From NCBI RefSeq assembly GCF_000772045.1, contig NZ_CP009754.1, positions 1,550,001 through 1,614,000 on the forward strand: a DNA stretch of 64,000 nt, in the 5' to 3' direction. Of this stretch, positions 17,573 through 26,179 are shown piece by piece. Source of the DNA: Streptomyces sp. CCM_MD2014. Lineage in GTDB: Bacteria > Actinomycetota > Actinomycetes > Streptomycetales > Streptomycetaceae. The notes under the pieces were generated by a model. The model worked only from the letters and a program-made list of their open reading frames with translations. It was not told the origin of the DNA and did not search any database. The stretch's first letter is position 1. Each line of letters begins with the position of its first letter. Position numbers and translations under genes: made by a program.

Positions 17573-18937
17573 TCAGCCGGAGGCCAGGGACAGCCCGGCA
17601 TCCGTCGCGGCGTCGAAGCCGTCGTCGACGGCGACCACGTCGCGGCCGGCGGCATCGAGCAGGGAGGCGGCGATCGCCGCGCGCATCCCCCCGGCGCAGT
17701 GCACCCACACCGTCCCCTGCGGCACCTCGCCGATACGGCCGTGCAGCTCGTGGATCGGAATGTGCACCGAACCCTCGATGTAGCCGCCTACGCGCTCGGA
17801 GTCCCGGCGCACGTCCAGAACCACCACGTCTTCGCCGCGCTCGCGGACCTCGGCGAGGTCGGCGAAGCGGGCCCGGGGAAAGGAGACGAGCTGCTCGCCG
17901 GCGCGGACCCAGGCAGCCGGATCACCGGTGGCGGCGGCAGCCGGGCGGTCGATACCCACCCGCGCCAGCTCCCGCTGCGCGTCGGCGATCTGCGCGGGGG
18001 TGTCGGCCAGCAGGGTGACGGGCTTGCCCCACGGGATCAGCCAGGCCAGATAGGTGGCGAGCTTGCCCTCGCCCTCGAAGTTGAACGACCCGGCCACATG
18101 CCCCTCGGCGAAGGCCATGCGGCTGCGCAGGTCCACCACCCACTCACCCGCGGCCAGCCGCGAGGCGATCTCGCCCGCGTCCGCACGACCCGGCGCAGTG
18201 AGGTCGACCGGCGCGGGGCCCGCGGCGTTGGCCGGAGCCATGTGCGCGTAGTAGGCGGGCACGTCCTCAAGCCCGGCGAGCATCTGGGCGACGAAGGTGT
18301 CCACGTCCAGGGTCAGCGCGTCGTTGGTCTCACGCTCCTTGCCGATCGTGGTCGCGTCCCCCTCGGCCTGGGAGGAGGAGCAGAAACTGCCGAACCCGTG
18401 GGTGGGCAGCACCGGCACCTCGTCCTCCAGCTCCTTGACCAGGCGGTGGGCGGAGGCGTACTGGGCCCGGGCCAGCTGCTCGGTCAGCCGCGGCTCCACC
18501 AGGTCGGGGCGGCCCACGGTGCCGATCAGCAGCGAGCCGCCGGTGAACGCCGCCACCCCGCGACCGCCCTCGGCAAGGGCGTAGGAGGTGTGGTGCGGGG
18601 TGTGCCCTGGGGTGGCGATCGCGCGCAGCACCAGGCCCTCGTCCACTGTCACCGTGTCGCCGTCGGCGACGGGGGTGCGGGCGAAGGACACGTGCGCCCC
18701 GGCCGGCACCAGGTATGCGGCGCCGGTGACGCGGGCCAGCTCCAGGCCGCCGGTGACGTAGTCGTTGTGCACATGGGTCTCCGCCACGTACGCGATGCGC
18801 ACCCCGCGCCTGGCGGCGGCGGCGATCACCTGGTCGATGTCGCGCGGCGGGTCGATGACCACCGCGGCACTGGAGCCGCCGGCCAGGTAGCTGCGGTTGC
18901 CCAGGCCCTCGAACTCCAGGGTGTCAACGAAGAACAC
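17573..18937 (-). CDS. Persulfide dioxygenase (MBL fold) fused to two rhodanese domains (CstB-like)
   Basis: The 454-residue protein starts at GTG 18937 with AGGAG upstream. Residues 1-230 are a metallo-beta-lactamase fold with the iron-binding segment ETHVHNDYVTGG and the later ATPGHTPHHTSYAL. Tyr follows the HxHxD where some relatives have His. A first rhodanese domain (VVDLRSRMAFAEGHVAGSFN) lacks the active Cys. The second (VVVLDVRRDSERVGGYIEGS) has VHCAGGMRAA with Cys. This is the CstB architecture, which oxidises persulfides to sulfite or thiosulfate. Operators lie just upstream. Confidence 0.9.
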   Translation of the reverse strand: MFFVDTLEFEGLGNRSYLAGGSSAAVVIDPPRDIDQVIAAAARRGVRIAYVAETHVHNDYVTGGLELARVTGAAYLVPAGAHVSFARTPVADGDTVTVDEGLVLRAIATPGHTPHHTSYALAEGGRGVAAFTGGSLLIGTVGRPDLVEPRLTEQLARAQYASAHRLVKELEDEVPVLPTHGFGSFCSSSQAEGDATTIGKERETNDALTLDVDTFVAQMLAGLEDVPAYYAHMAPANAAGPAPVDLTAPGRADAGEIASRLAAGEWVVDLRSRMAFAEGHVAGSFNFEGEGKLATYLAWLIPWGKPVTLLADTPAQIADAQRELARVGIDRPAAAATGDPAAWVRAGEQLVSFPRARFADLAEVRERGEDVVVLDVRRDSERVGGYIEGSVHIPIHELHGRIGEVPQGTVWVHCAGGMRAAIAASLLDAAGRDVVAVDDGFDAATDAGLSLASG

Positions 18938-18960
18938 GACTACGACTCCTCTCGAACGGT

Positions 18961-18977
18961 GTACCCCGGGGGGTATC
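18961..18977. promoter_or_regulatory. CsoR/CstR-type operator 2
   Basis: TACCCC-GG-GGGGTA is a perfect inverted repeat 24 bases upstream of the persulfide dioxygenase start, in the divergent intergenic region. It matches the form of the site before the regulator gene. Confidence 0.75.
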
Positions 18978-18996
18978 TGATACTCACCCTAACAGC

Positions 18997-19014
18997 TATA
19001 CCTAGGGGGGTATT
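18997..19014. promoter_or_regulatory. CsoR/CstR-type operator 3
   Basis: ATACC-TAGGGG-GGTAT is an inverted repeat in the same divergent region, 20 bases beyond operator 2 and on nearly the same helix face. Two adjacent sites suggest strong, possibly cooperative repression of both divergent units. Confidence 0.7.
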
Positions 19015-19072
19015 CCTGTGGTTCTGGGCGCCCCCGGAATGTGCGGGTGCGGCATTGCTCCCACTGCGGCGG

Positions 19073-19089
19073 GTACCCAGTGGGGTATC
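19073..19089. promoter_or_regulatory. CsoR/CstR-type operator 4
   Basis: GTACCC-AGTG-GGGTATC lies 42 bases before the DUF302 gene start. It resembles the other three sites and would place the DUF302 gene in the regulon. Confidence 0.7.
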
Positions 19090-19130
19090 AAGGAATCTGG
19101 CTTTCCGCCTCACCGAAGGAGCAGCGCACC

Positions 19131-19526
19131 GTGTCCTACGACCGCACCGTCCGCCTGGCCGTCACCGACTTCGACGCCGCCACCACCGCCGTCCGTGAGG
19201 CTCTGGCCGATCAGGGGTTCGGCATCCTCACCGAGATCGACGTCAAGGCCACGCTGCAGGCCAAGCTCGGCCACGACATGGAGGACTACCTGATCCTGGG
19301 CGCCTGCAACCCGCCGCTGGCTCACCGGGCGCTGGAGGCGGACCGCTCCATCGGTCTGCTGCTTCCCTGCAACGTCGTCGTCCGCCGTGACGGCGACCAC
19401 ACGCTCGTCCAGGCGCTCGACCCGGGCACCATGGTCACCCTCACCGGCCTCGACGCCCTGAAGCCCGTCGCCGACGAAGCCACCGCCCGGCTCGACGCCG
19501 CGCTCAGCGCCCTGGCCGCCGCCTGA
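19131..19526 (+). CDS. DUF302 family protein
   Basis: This 131-residue cytoplasmic protein starts at GTG 19131, with GAAGGA at 19115-19120. It shows the DUF302 pattern: AREALADQGFGILTEIDVKATL, YLILGACNPPLAHRALEAD and IGLLLPCNVVV, with Cys in the last two blocks. DUF302 proteins are small alpha/beta proteins often encoded beside sulfur, copper or thiol-stress genes. The exact activity is unknown. It is transcribed divergently from the persulfide dioxygenase under operators 2-4. Confidence 0.9.
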   Translation: MSYDRTVRLAVTDFDAATTAVREALADQGFGILTEIDVKATLQAKLGHDMEDYLILGACNPPLAHRALEADRSIGLLLPCNVVVRRDGDHTLVQALDPGTMVTLTGLDALKPVADEATARLDAALSALAAA

Positions 19527-19534
19527 CCTTTCCC

Positions 19535-19565
19535 GGCCGCGGCAGCCTCCCGGGCTGCCGCGGCC
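19535..19565. terminator. Terminator hairpin between convergent genes
   Basis: A perfect 13-bp stem GGCCGCGGCAGCC / GGCTGCCGCGGCC with a five-base loop lies nine bases after the DUF302 stop and before the end of the convergent ctaG-like gene. No U-tract is present, which is usual in Streptomyces. Confidence 0.75.
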
Positions 19566-19592
19566 TGGGCTCTGGCGCTATCGGTACGCCGG

Positions 19593-20420
19593 TCACGGCG
19601 CTGACGGCACCCGGCGCCCGGCTGGTGGCGCGGCGATGCGGCGGGCGGGGCGCCAGGTGGCCACCAGTGCGACCGCGAGCAGCAGCTCGGCGATGTCGCC
19701 GCCGTAGTACATCGCCTCCGCGCCCGCCTGGACCTGCGCCACGGGGGCGTGGATGTCGATGAAGTAGCCGGCGTACATGGCCTGGGAGATCAGCGCGTGC
19801 GCCGCGATCGCCACGCCCAGCACCACCAGCCGTACCGGGACGCGCGGCCGTGCGGGCGCCGGGTCGGGTCCGGCGATCACCCACACGAACAGGCATCCCG
19901 AGAGCAGGAAGTGCAGGTGGATCAGCCAGTGCAGCCCTTCGCTGCCGGTCGAGGCGTTGTACAGGCCGGTGAAGTACAGCACCGGCAGCGTGCCCACGCT
20001 CAACACCAGCGCGGTGACCGGGTTCGCGATCAGGTGGGCGGGCCGGCTGCGCAGCACCGCGGTGAGCCGGCGGGCCCGGCGCACCGGCAGGGTCCGCAGC
20101 AGCAGCGTGAGCGGCGCTCCCAGCATCAGAGCGAGCGGCGCGTACATGCCGATCAGCAGGTGCTGCAGCATGTGCCCGAGAAAGCTGTCGTGCGCCGCCG
20201 TTGCCAGGGGCGGCAGTAGCGCGAGGGCGAGCAGCGCGGTGCCGGTCAGGAAGAAGCCGGTGCGCCACCGGCTCCAGCCGGCGTGCGGATTGGACCGCCG
20301 GGCCCGCGCCGCAAGCAGCACGTAGCCGACCGCGACGCTCAGGAGTACCAGGGCGGTCAGAATCGTCGCCCAGGGCAGCCCGGCCGTCTGCTGTTCGTGG
20401 TCGTGGACGTGCCCGGTCAT
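19593..20420 (-). CDS. ctaG: CtaG-family cytochrome c oxidase assembly protein
   Basis: The 275-residue membrane protein has about seven helices and the caa3_CtaG pattern: HDSFLGHMLQHLLIGMYAPL, GLHWLIHLHFLLSGCLFVWVI, AHALISQAMYAGY and AMYYGGDIAELLLAV. The conserved His and Met residues could bind copper or heme during maturation of a terminal oxidase. It overlaps the DUF2243 gene by ATGA. A second, broken copy of the pair follows at 21190-22521. In this cargo it may help respiration recover from sulfide, which poisons cytochrome oxidase; that link is inferred. Confidence 0.85.
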   Translation of the reverse strand: MTGHVHDHEQQTAGLPWATILTALVLLSVAVGYVLLAARARRSNPHAGWSRWRTGFFLTGTALLALALLPPLATAAHDSFLGHMLQHLLIGMYAPLALMLGAPLTLLLRTLPVRRARRLTAVLRSRPAHLIANPVTALVLSVGTLPVLYFTGLYNASTGSEGLHWLIHLHFLLSGCLFVWVIAGPDPAPARPRVPVRLVVLGVAIAAHALISQAMYAGYFIDIHAPVAQVQAGAEAMYYGGDIAELLLAVALVATWRPARRIAAPPAGRRVPSAP

Positions 20421-20989
20421 GACGTCCCGGCGGGCCGCACTTTCGGCTCCGGGCCGGTCTCAGGGTCGAAGGTCCGGGCCCGGTTCTGAATCATCCAACC
20501 GGCTACCACGAGCAGGACGCCCAGCAGCAGGAAGCCCAGGTCCCACCAGATCTGCTGGTCGCCGGCGTAGACGTGGTGGATGCCCAGGATGTGGTGGTCC
20601 AAGATGCCCTCGACCAGGTTGAAAAGGCCCCAGCCAACCAGGATCCACCCCCACAGCTTGCCCGAGGTCCACACGCGCCGCCGCCCGTGCGTGACCCGCG
20701 CGTAGAGCACCGCCAGGCCGATCAGAACGGCCAGCCAGCACACGGCGTGGAAGATGCCGTCCCACAGAGTGTTCATCTGCAGGCCGGGGACCGTGTTCGC
20801 CGGGTAGTACTTCACCCCGATGCGGTCGGTGTTCGTGCTGGTCAGCATGTGATGCCAGCGCAGCAGCTGGTGCAGCAGGATCCCGTCGACGAAGCCGCCC
20901 AGCCCGACCCCCAGGACGATCCCCGGCAGCTGGAGGCTGCGCGCCTGCGTCTGCGGACCGCTGCGGGCCGCTCCCGCGGTAGTAGCCAT
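20417..20989 (-). CDS. DUF2243 membrane protein
   Basis: This 190-residue protein has four hydrophobic helices with conserved polar residues inside or next to them: GGFVDGILLHQLLRWHHML, NTLWDGIFHAVCWLAVLIG, LFNLVEGILDHHILGIHHV and the final helix. The Asp/His pattern is characteristic of DUF2243. The family is repeatedly found next to CtaG, as here with a four-base overlap, so it probably works with CtaG in the membrane. Biochemical function is unknown. The start is ATG 20989. Confidence 0.85.
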   Translation of the reverse strand: MATTAGAARSGPQTQARSLQLPGIVLGVGLGGFVDGILLHQLLRWHHMLTSTNTDRIGVKYYPANTVPGLQMNTLWDGIFHAVCWLAVLIGLAVLYARVTHGRRRVWTSGKLWGWILVGWGLFNLVEGILDHHILGIHHVYAGDQQIWWDLGFLLLGVLLVVAGWMIQNRARTFDPETGPEPKVRPAGTS

Positions 20990-21189
20990 CGCCTACTCCG
21001 TTCTTCTCGCCCCCCTTCGCGCGTGCCCACGCGGGCTCGGCACGGGCATGGGCCGGTGCTTCATCTCGGCCAGCGCGGTTCCTCACGCCCGTACTGTCAG
21101 CATTACGCGCATCACGCTCGGCTGCCCGGCGGGGAACTCCACCCGGCCCATCGCACCGGCGTGCGGTGCCGACCGCCCCGGGATCCCCG

Positions 21190-22033
21190 TCAGCGTCCGG
21201 CCGGTACCCCGGCCGCCCACGACCGCCGCGCCTGGGCCCGGCCGCGCACGGCCCAGGCTCGGCCGGTGGCCCGGTACCAGGAGGCGGCCAGCACGACGGC
21301 GAGCCCGGCTTCGACCAGGTCACCGCCGTAGTACATGAGCTGGGCGCCGGTGTGCAGGTCGGCGGACGCGAAGGTGGTGCCGGGCGGCGCGGCGGCGTAC
21401 AGGGACTTGGCGAGGACGGCGTGCGCGGCGCCGGCGGCCAGCAGGGTCATCCCGCGCACGGCAAGGCTCCAGCGGCGGCGTACCGCATCGAGCTGGCAGA
21501 CGGCGAAGGTGAACAGCAGCCCGGCGGTCAGAACGTGTAGGTGGACCACCGCGTGCAGCCACGCGTGGTGCTGCATGGCGGCGAACAGGCCACTGCGGTA
21601 CAGCAGCCACAGACCCCCGACATCCAGCAGGGCCGCCAAGGGGGGGGGGGAAGACGAGCCAGCCCACGGCACGGGAGTGGGCCAGCGCCACCAGCCCCCG
21701 GCGCGCGGCTGAGGGAGCGAGGGCGCGCAGGGCCAGGGTCAGGGGGCGGGCGAGGACGAACAGCAGCGGCGCCGCCATCCCGACGACCAGGTGCTGGGCC
21801 ATGTGGGCGGTGAGCGCACCGCCCGGCAGCGAGCCCACCGCCACCCACGCCAGACCCGCACTTCCGGCGGTGAACGACGCGTCACGCCACCAAGGCCAGG
21901 CATCCCCGCGGCGCCGCAAGCGGGATGCGGCCGCCCCATAGACGACGGCCGCCAAGAGCGCGGCCACTGCGGTGACCAGCCCGGCCACGCCGGGACCCGC
22001 GTCCGGGCCGGAGTGGACGTGGCCGAGGATCAC
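21190..22033 (-). pseudogene. Second CtaG-family gene, frameshifted in a G11 tract
   Basis: The minus-strand gene starts at GTG 22033, overlapping the DUF2243 stop by GTGA. It encodes a CtaG N-terminal half including GGALTAHMAQHLVVGMAAPL. The frame is lost at 11 consecutive Gs at 21640-21650. With ten, VFPPPLAALLDVGG would read straight through to the C-terminal half ending with HTGAQLMYYGGDLVEAGLA. A real pseudogene, a slippage-controlled gene or a base-calling error are all possible. Both halves otherwise look conserved. Confidence 0.8.
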
Positions 22034-22521
22034 GACGCCGCCGCAGCCCGGCTGCGGCGGGCCGCACGGACGGCCAGACCGGCGCCGATCAGCAGCAGCA
22101 CCAGGCCGGCGACATTCCACGCCCAGTCATAGGGGGTGACGTCCACGCCGTAACGGATCTGGTGCAGGCGCAACAGCTTGTGGTCCACGATCCCGTCGAA
22201 CAGCTGAAAGACCCCCAGCCCCAGGAAGAAGCCGGCCCAACCGTGGGCCGGGGCCAGGGCGCGACGGCGGCGCAGATCGGCGAAGAGGAAGAACCCGGCG
22301 ACCAGGGCCAGCAGCTCGGCGGTGTGCAGCAGCCCGTCCGACAGCAGCCCCACGCTGAGGGTGGAACGGTCGTAGAAGTGGTGCCAGCCCAGGATCTGAT
22401 GGAAGACGATCTCGTCGACCGCGGCCATCACCGCGACCCCGATCACCCCGCACACCACCATCGACCTGCGCGGCTCGGGCCGCGCCTCATGGGCCGCGGA
22501 CGGGTAGGACGGTGTGCTCAT
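22030..22521 (-). CDS. DUF2243 membrane protein, second copy
   Basis: The 163-residue protein has four helices with the DUF2243 signature: VDEIVFHQILGWHHFYD, LLSDGLLHTAELLALVAG and LFDGIVDHKLLRLHQIRYGV. It is clearly related to the protein at 20417-20989 but shorter and rather divergent, so it is an old duplication or a separate acquisition. It overlaps the frameshifted ctaG-like gene by four bases. The start is ATG 22521; divergent transcription from the gene at 22664 leaves a 142-bp shared promoter region. Confidence 0.85.
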   Translation of the reverse strand: MSTPSYPSAAHEARPEPRRSMVVCGVIGVAVMAAVDEIVFHQILGWHHFYDRSTLSVGLLSDGLLHTAELLALVAGFFLFADLRRRRALAPAHGWAGFFLGLGVFQLFDGIVDHKLLRLHQIRYGVDVTPYDWAWNVAGLVLLLIGAGLAVRAARRSRAAAAS

Positions 22522-22663
22522 GAGTCTGCCTTCCTGACACGGACACGTCTGCTGCCCGTACGCCTACCCCCTCCCACCGGATACGAGCCCGCCGAACACC
22601 GCATCCGGGTGAGCAGCCGGGCGGCACGGGTCAGGACGCCGGCTGGCGGGTACCCGCAACGGC

Positions 22664-23200
22664 ATGATGAAGCGCGCACTGTGGCAAGGACTGATCGCCG
22701 GCACCGCCGGAGGCGTCGTGATGACGCTCGGCGAGAAACTCGAACAGGCCATCACCAAACGGCCCGACTCCCACGTACCCGCCCGGGTCCTCCAACGCCT
22801 GACCGGCCTGCCCGAACACCCCGGCAAACAGCCTCTGCCGGTGAACTGGGCCATGCACTTCGGCCAGGCCGCACTCCTGGGCGTGCTGCGCTCGGTCATG
22901 GCCCAGGCCGGACTGCGCGGGCCGGTCGCCTCGGCGAAATTCACCGTCGTGCGCCTCACCAACGACCAGATCCTCGAAAACGCCACCGGCGTCGGCGCCC
23001 CACCGCCCACCTGGCCACGCAAGGAACTCGTCATCGACGTCCTGCACAAGGCCGTCTACGCATTCGCCACCGGAGCCATCGCCGACGCCCTCGCCCAACG
23101 AAGTAATGGCCCCGGCCCCGGACAACGCCACGCCGCCCTCCGCCCCGGCCGCCACGCCGACGTCGGCCCCCTGCCCCGCAAGGACGCCTACGGCCAGTAA
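22664..23200 (+). CDS. Putative small membrane-associated protein
   Basis: This 178-residue protein starts at ATG 22664 (ATG 22667 is also possible). It begins with KRALWQGLIAGTAGGVVMTLGEKLEQ, an amphipathic hydrophobic segment, and has further moderately hydrophobic stretches at about 65-80 and 125-145. The last 35 residues are basic and Gly/Pro-rich. The layout recalls YagU/DUF1440-like inner-membrane proteins, but the match is weak. It is divergent from the DUF2243-ctaG pair and lies 100 bases before repeat copy 1. Confidence 0.5.
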   Translation: MMKRALWQGLIAGTAGGVVMTLGEKLEQAITKRPDSHVPARVLQRLTGLPEHPGKQPLPVNWAMHFGQAALLGVLRSVMAQAGLRGPVASAKFTVVRLTNDQILENATGVGAPPPTWPRKELVIDVLHKAVYAFATGAIADALAQRSNGPGPGQRHAALRPGRHADVGPLPRKDAYGQ

Positions 23201-23298
23201 CCACAGCCCGGCCTGGCACTGATCCTCCAGCGTCCCGGTAACCGCCGTAATCGCTGTCCGGGCCGGTCACCAGCCGTATCCCGAGGCCGCGGACGCGC

Positions 23299-23356
23299 GC
23301 AACATAGCTGCGGATCGCCGGTTAGCCAAACCGGCGATCGTCGAGACCATAGATAG
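23299..23356 (+). repeat. Three-copy hairpin element, copy 1
   Basis: GCAACATAGC is followed by a perfect 11-bp stem (GATCGCCGGTT, loop AGCCA, AACCGGCGATC) and then ACCATAGATAG. It lies in the intergenic region between the cargo and the recombinase module. Other copies are at 36533 and 62710. Confidence 0.85.
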
Positions 23357-23456
23357 GTCGTCGCTGCAGTCATTCGCATCGGAGGAAGACCCCCATTTCC
23401 CCTCGCCCCGGCGTGAGCGCCATTGCTCACCATGGCCGGACCTTCATGACCTGTGG

Positions 23457-23945
23457 TCAGTTGCCGGACCCGAGCGGGGCTGAGGCTGGCGCGGGCAGCC
23501 GCCGCACGGTTCCGTCGGCGAGTTGTCGGCGGAGACGTTCCAGTTCGGCGTGCTGGGCCGCGATCTGCGACAGGGCCCGCTTACGGAACTCCTTCAGGCC
23601 GGCGATCTCAGCATCCCGGGTGGACACTCGGTCCCGCAGGATGCCGTTGTTCTCCTTGAGTCGGGCGATCTGTCCGTCGCGGGGATCGAGCATCGCTCCG
23701 GCGTGCTGCATCGCCTTGAGGCGCCGCTCGAACTCTTCGGCCAGGTGCTGGTAGGGGCCGCGCCGGTCGCTGCCGTCGCGGTTTCGCTTGGCGTAGAAGC
23801 CGGTCCGGGGAACACCGGCCTCGGCGGCCAGGGTCTTGATGTCGCAGCGTCCGCCGGGTGGCAGTTCGCCGCGTAGCAGCCGGTCCATGGCGGCCCGGAT
23901 GGCTTCCTCGTTGCGGGTGCGGGTCTCGGTGCTGATGCGGGGCAT
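23457..23945 (-). CDS. DUF6262-like coiled-coil partner of the recombinases
   Basis: The 162-residue protein starts at ATG 23945. Its N-terminal half looks like a helix-turn-helix region (CDIKTLAAEAGVPRTGFYAKR, about residues 33-53). Its C-terminal half is a long coiled coil (QIARLKENNGILRDRVSTRDAEIAGLKEFRKR). Such TnpC-like proteins accompany tandem tyrosine recombinases in Tn554-like elements and probably help bind or position the ends. It follows the last recombinase by 11 bases. A 57-bp remnant of a sister gene is at 12031-12087. Confidence 0.75.
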   Translation of the reverse strand: MPRISTETRTRNEEAIRAAMDRLLRGELPPGGRCDIKTLAAEAGVPRTGFYAKRNRDGSDRRGPYQHLAEEFERRLKAMQHAGAMLDPRDGQIARLKENNGILRDRVSTRDAEIAGLKEFRKRALSQIAAQHAELERLRRQLADGTVRRLPAPASAPLGSGN

Positions 23946-23956
23946 GGCGATTTTCC

Positions 23957-26179
23957 TCAGACGGTGTGTGCGGCGTCGATGGCGTCCACGACGCGTTGGG
24001 AGCGGTCGATGTCCATCTGGATGCGGGCGCGGGCGTCCTTGTGGCTGCGTGGAAGGATCGTCAGCAGTTTCCGGCTGCTGTCCGCGCTGCTGAGCCACAC
24101 CGCCCGGTGCTCGCGGTGGTGGGTGGCCTGCGGGCAGCGGGCTGCGTCGCACATGCTGATCAGGGGCTTGCTGTCGGGCTTGATGGCGGTGCCGGCCAGG
24201 CGCAGGCACAGGGCCTTGGCCGGGTCGCGGAACCAGCAGTAGTTCGCCACCCCCAGGTGGAGCCGCTCGGCGTGCGGTCGTAGCAGGTTGATCAGCTGCT
24301 GATCGGCGTCGAGGACGTGGGCGGGGCCCGGTGGTGTCTGGGCGAGCTGGGCGTCGATGTGCTCGAAGGCGGCAATGAGTGTTGGGGCGCCGGGCCCGGC
24401 GGGCATCCGGCCTTCCTTGTAGTCGTGCCAGGCCGCCTTGGCAAGCCGCATCTGGCGGTCGCGTTCGAGTTCGGCGACCTCGGCCATGAACAGGCCCTGG
24501 GCGCCGCCGGGGCGGTGGGCATATCCCTCGGTGGTGGCGGCGTGGACCTGCTTGAGCTGCACCTTTGCCGCCAGCAGACCGCCGGGCCGGTAGGCGACCG
24601 CGATGGCCAGGGTCCGGCGCACCCCGCGGTTGGTGACCGGCCCGGGTGGGATGTGCGGCAGCCCGAGGCGCCGGCCCTCGGGGCCGTTGACGAAGGTCTT
24701 GAACTTCTCGAACAGGTCCGCGAAGGAGAAGCTGGTGGTGCCGAACGGGGCTTTGCCGATCCGCTCCCCTCCGAGGCGGAGGTTCAGCTCGGCGGCCTTG
24801 TACGCCTCCTCGAGGACGACCCACTCGTCCGGCTCGCCGCCCCAGCGCCGCTTCTTGATGACCTTCGAGGCGATCTTGTAGCGGATCCGGCCGCTGGAGA
24901 TGTGCGTCGGCGGCGGACACGAGGCGGAGCCGATCTCGGCCAGTTCGCTGGCGCGCATCCCGCTGAGTGCCGCAACGACGACCATGCACGCCGCCTGGAT
25001 GATCCGGGCGAGGGTGCGCAGTTCCATCTCCTGCAGCGGCAGTGTCCACGGCACCGCCACCGACGGATCGTCGCAGCGCGGGATCAACTCGGCGCGGGGT
25101 CCGTGCTCGTAGATCGTGCCGACCTTCTCGGCGACCCGCGCCACCGCGGGCTTGATCAGCTCCATCACCGGATGAGGAAACGAATGGACCCCTACCGTGT
25201 ACTGCAGCAGCCGCTCGGTGTTGACCTCCAGCACCGGATCATCAGGGTCCCAGCCGGACTTTAGCCGGCGGGTGACCGCGTACGTCGGCATCCGCGGCAG
25301 CGGGACCTCTTCGCGCTCGTGCCGCTCCAGGCCCTCCAGCAGCATGCGGGCCGCCTCGCCGGTCAACGTCACGATGGTGGGCATCTTTGCGACGGCGGCG
25401 CGATGAGCCCGCAGTTCGTCGACCGCCTCGGCCACCTTCGGCCCCAGGGTGAACACGGTGTACAAGGCGGCGGACAGCACCGGCTGCATCAGGGCGTCCG
25501 GGACCGGTGGGCTGACGTTCCCGACCTGCCTTGTGGCTTCGGCGACCTGCGACGCCGGCCGGCCCTGCCACGGGAGGAACCCCTCGGCGTACCGGTCTGC
25601 GGTGAACAGCTCCCCGTACAGCGCCAGGTTCTGGATGGGGCGCACCAGGTTCGAGAGCGTGCCCGGGGCCACGTCCCCGCTCGCCGGTCTGCCCTTGCCG
25701 CCCTTGCGGCGGCGGTGTGCGGCCTTGAAGGCATCGCAGTGATCCTGGGTGACGTCGCCCAGCGCGCTCACGCCGGCGTCGGTGAGGAAGTTCAGCCAGG
25801 CCGCTGTGCGGTCCGCCACCTGCGAGGTGCTGGCCGGGCTCATCGCCGTGCGGATGGCGAACGGCAACGCCGCCACCCGCTCGTCCAGCGGACACATCCG
25901 GGCGAGGATGAACTCCTTGGCCACCAGCCGCCAGCGCGGATCATCAACCCGGTTGAACCGCCAGACCTTGTAGTACGGCTTCATCGACTTCGGGGCGTCG
26001 GCCATGCCGGTCATGTCCCACACGTCCTGCTCGAACCAGGGGCGGTGGCTTCCCGGGAGCATGGCCAGTCCGATCTTCTCGGCGATGTCCACGCCGGCGA
26101 ACGGCGAGCGTGCGGCCAGCTCCGGCGGGATCGGCACCACGCCCGCCTGGGAACGGGCGGGGACAGCAGGGCTGCTCAA
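23957..26179 (-). CDS. Tyrosine recombinase, third of the trio (740 aa)
   Basis: The start is taken as TTG 26179, which overlaps the preceding stop (TTGA) and has GAGGAGG upstream. The catalytic domain lies in the second half: SGMRASELAEIG with the first Arg, NRGVRRTLAIAVAY with the second, then VHAATTEGYAH carrying the candidate Tyr. The His-x-x-Arg box is altered to Gly-Val-Arg-Arg, so activity alone is uncertain. The C-terminal part holds paired Cys (ALCLRLAGTAIKP, CDAARCPQATHH) that may bind zinc. It probably works with the other two enzymes. Confidence 0.75.
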   Translation of the reverse strand: MSSPAVPARSQAGVVPIPPELAARSPFAGVDIAEKIGLAMLPGSHRPWFEQDVWDMTGMADAPKSMKPYYKVWRFNRVDDPRWRLVAKEFILARMCPLDERVAALPFAIRTAMSPASTSQVADRTAAWLNFLTDAGVSALGDVTQDHCDAFKAAHRRRKGGKGRPASGDVAPGTLSNLVRPIQNLALYGELFTADRYAEGFLPWQGRPASQVAEATRQVGNVSPPVPDALMQPVLSAALYTVFTLGPKVAEAVDELRAHRAAVAKMPTIVTLTGEAARMLLEGLERHEREEVPLPRMPTYAVTRRLKSGWDPDDPVLEVNTERLLQYTVGVHSFPHPVMELIKPAVARVAEKVGTIYEHGPRAELIPRCDDPSVAVPWTLPLQEMELRTLARIIQAACMVVVAALSGMRASELAEIGSASCPPPTHISSGRIRYKIASKVIKKRRWGGEPDEWVVLEEAYKAAELNLRLGGERIGKAPFGTTSFSFADLFEKFKTFVNGPEGRRLGLPHIPPGPVTNRGVRRTLAIAVAYRPGGLLAAKVQLKQVHAATTEGYAHRPGGAQGLFMAEVAELERDRQMRLAKAAWHDYKEGRMPAGPGAPTLIAAFEHIDAQLAQTPPGPAHVLDADQQLINLLRPHAERLHLGVANYCWFRDPAKALCLRLAGTAIKPDSKPLISMCDAARCPQATHHREHRAVWLSSADSSRKLLTILPRSHKDARARIQMDIDRSQRVVDAIDAAHTV

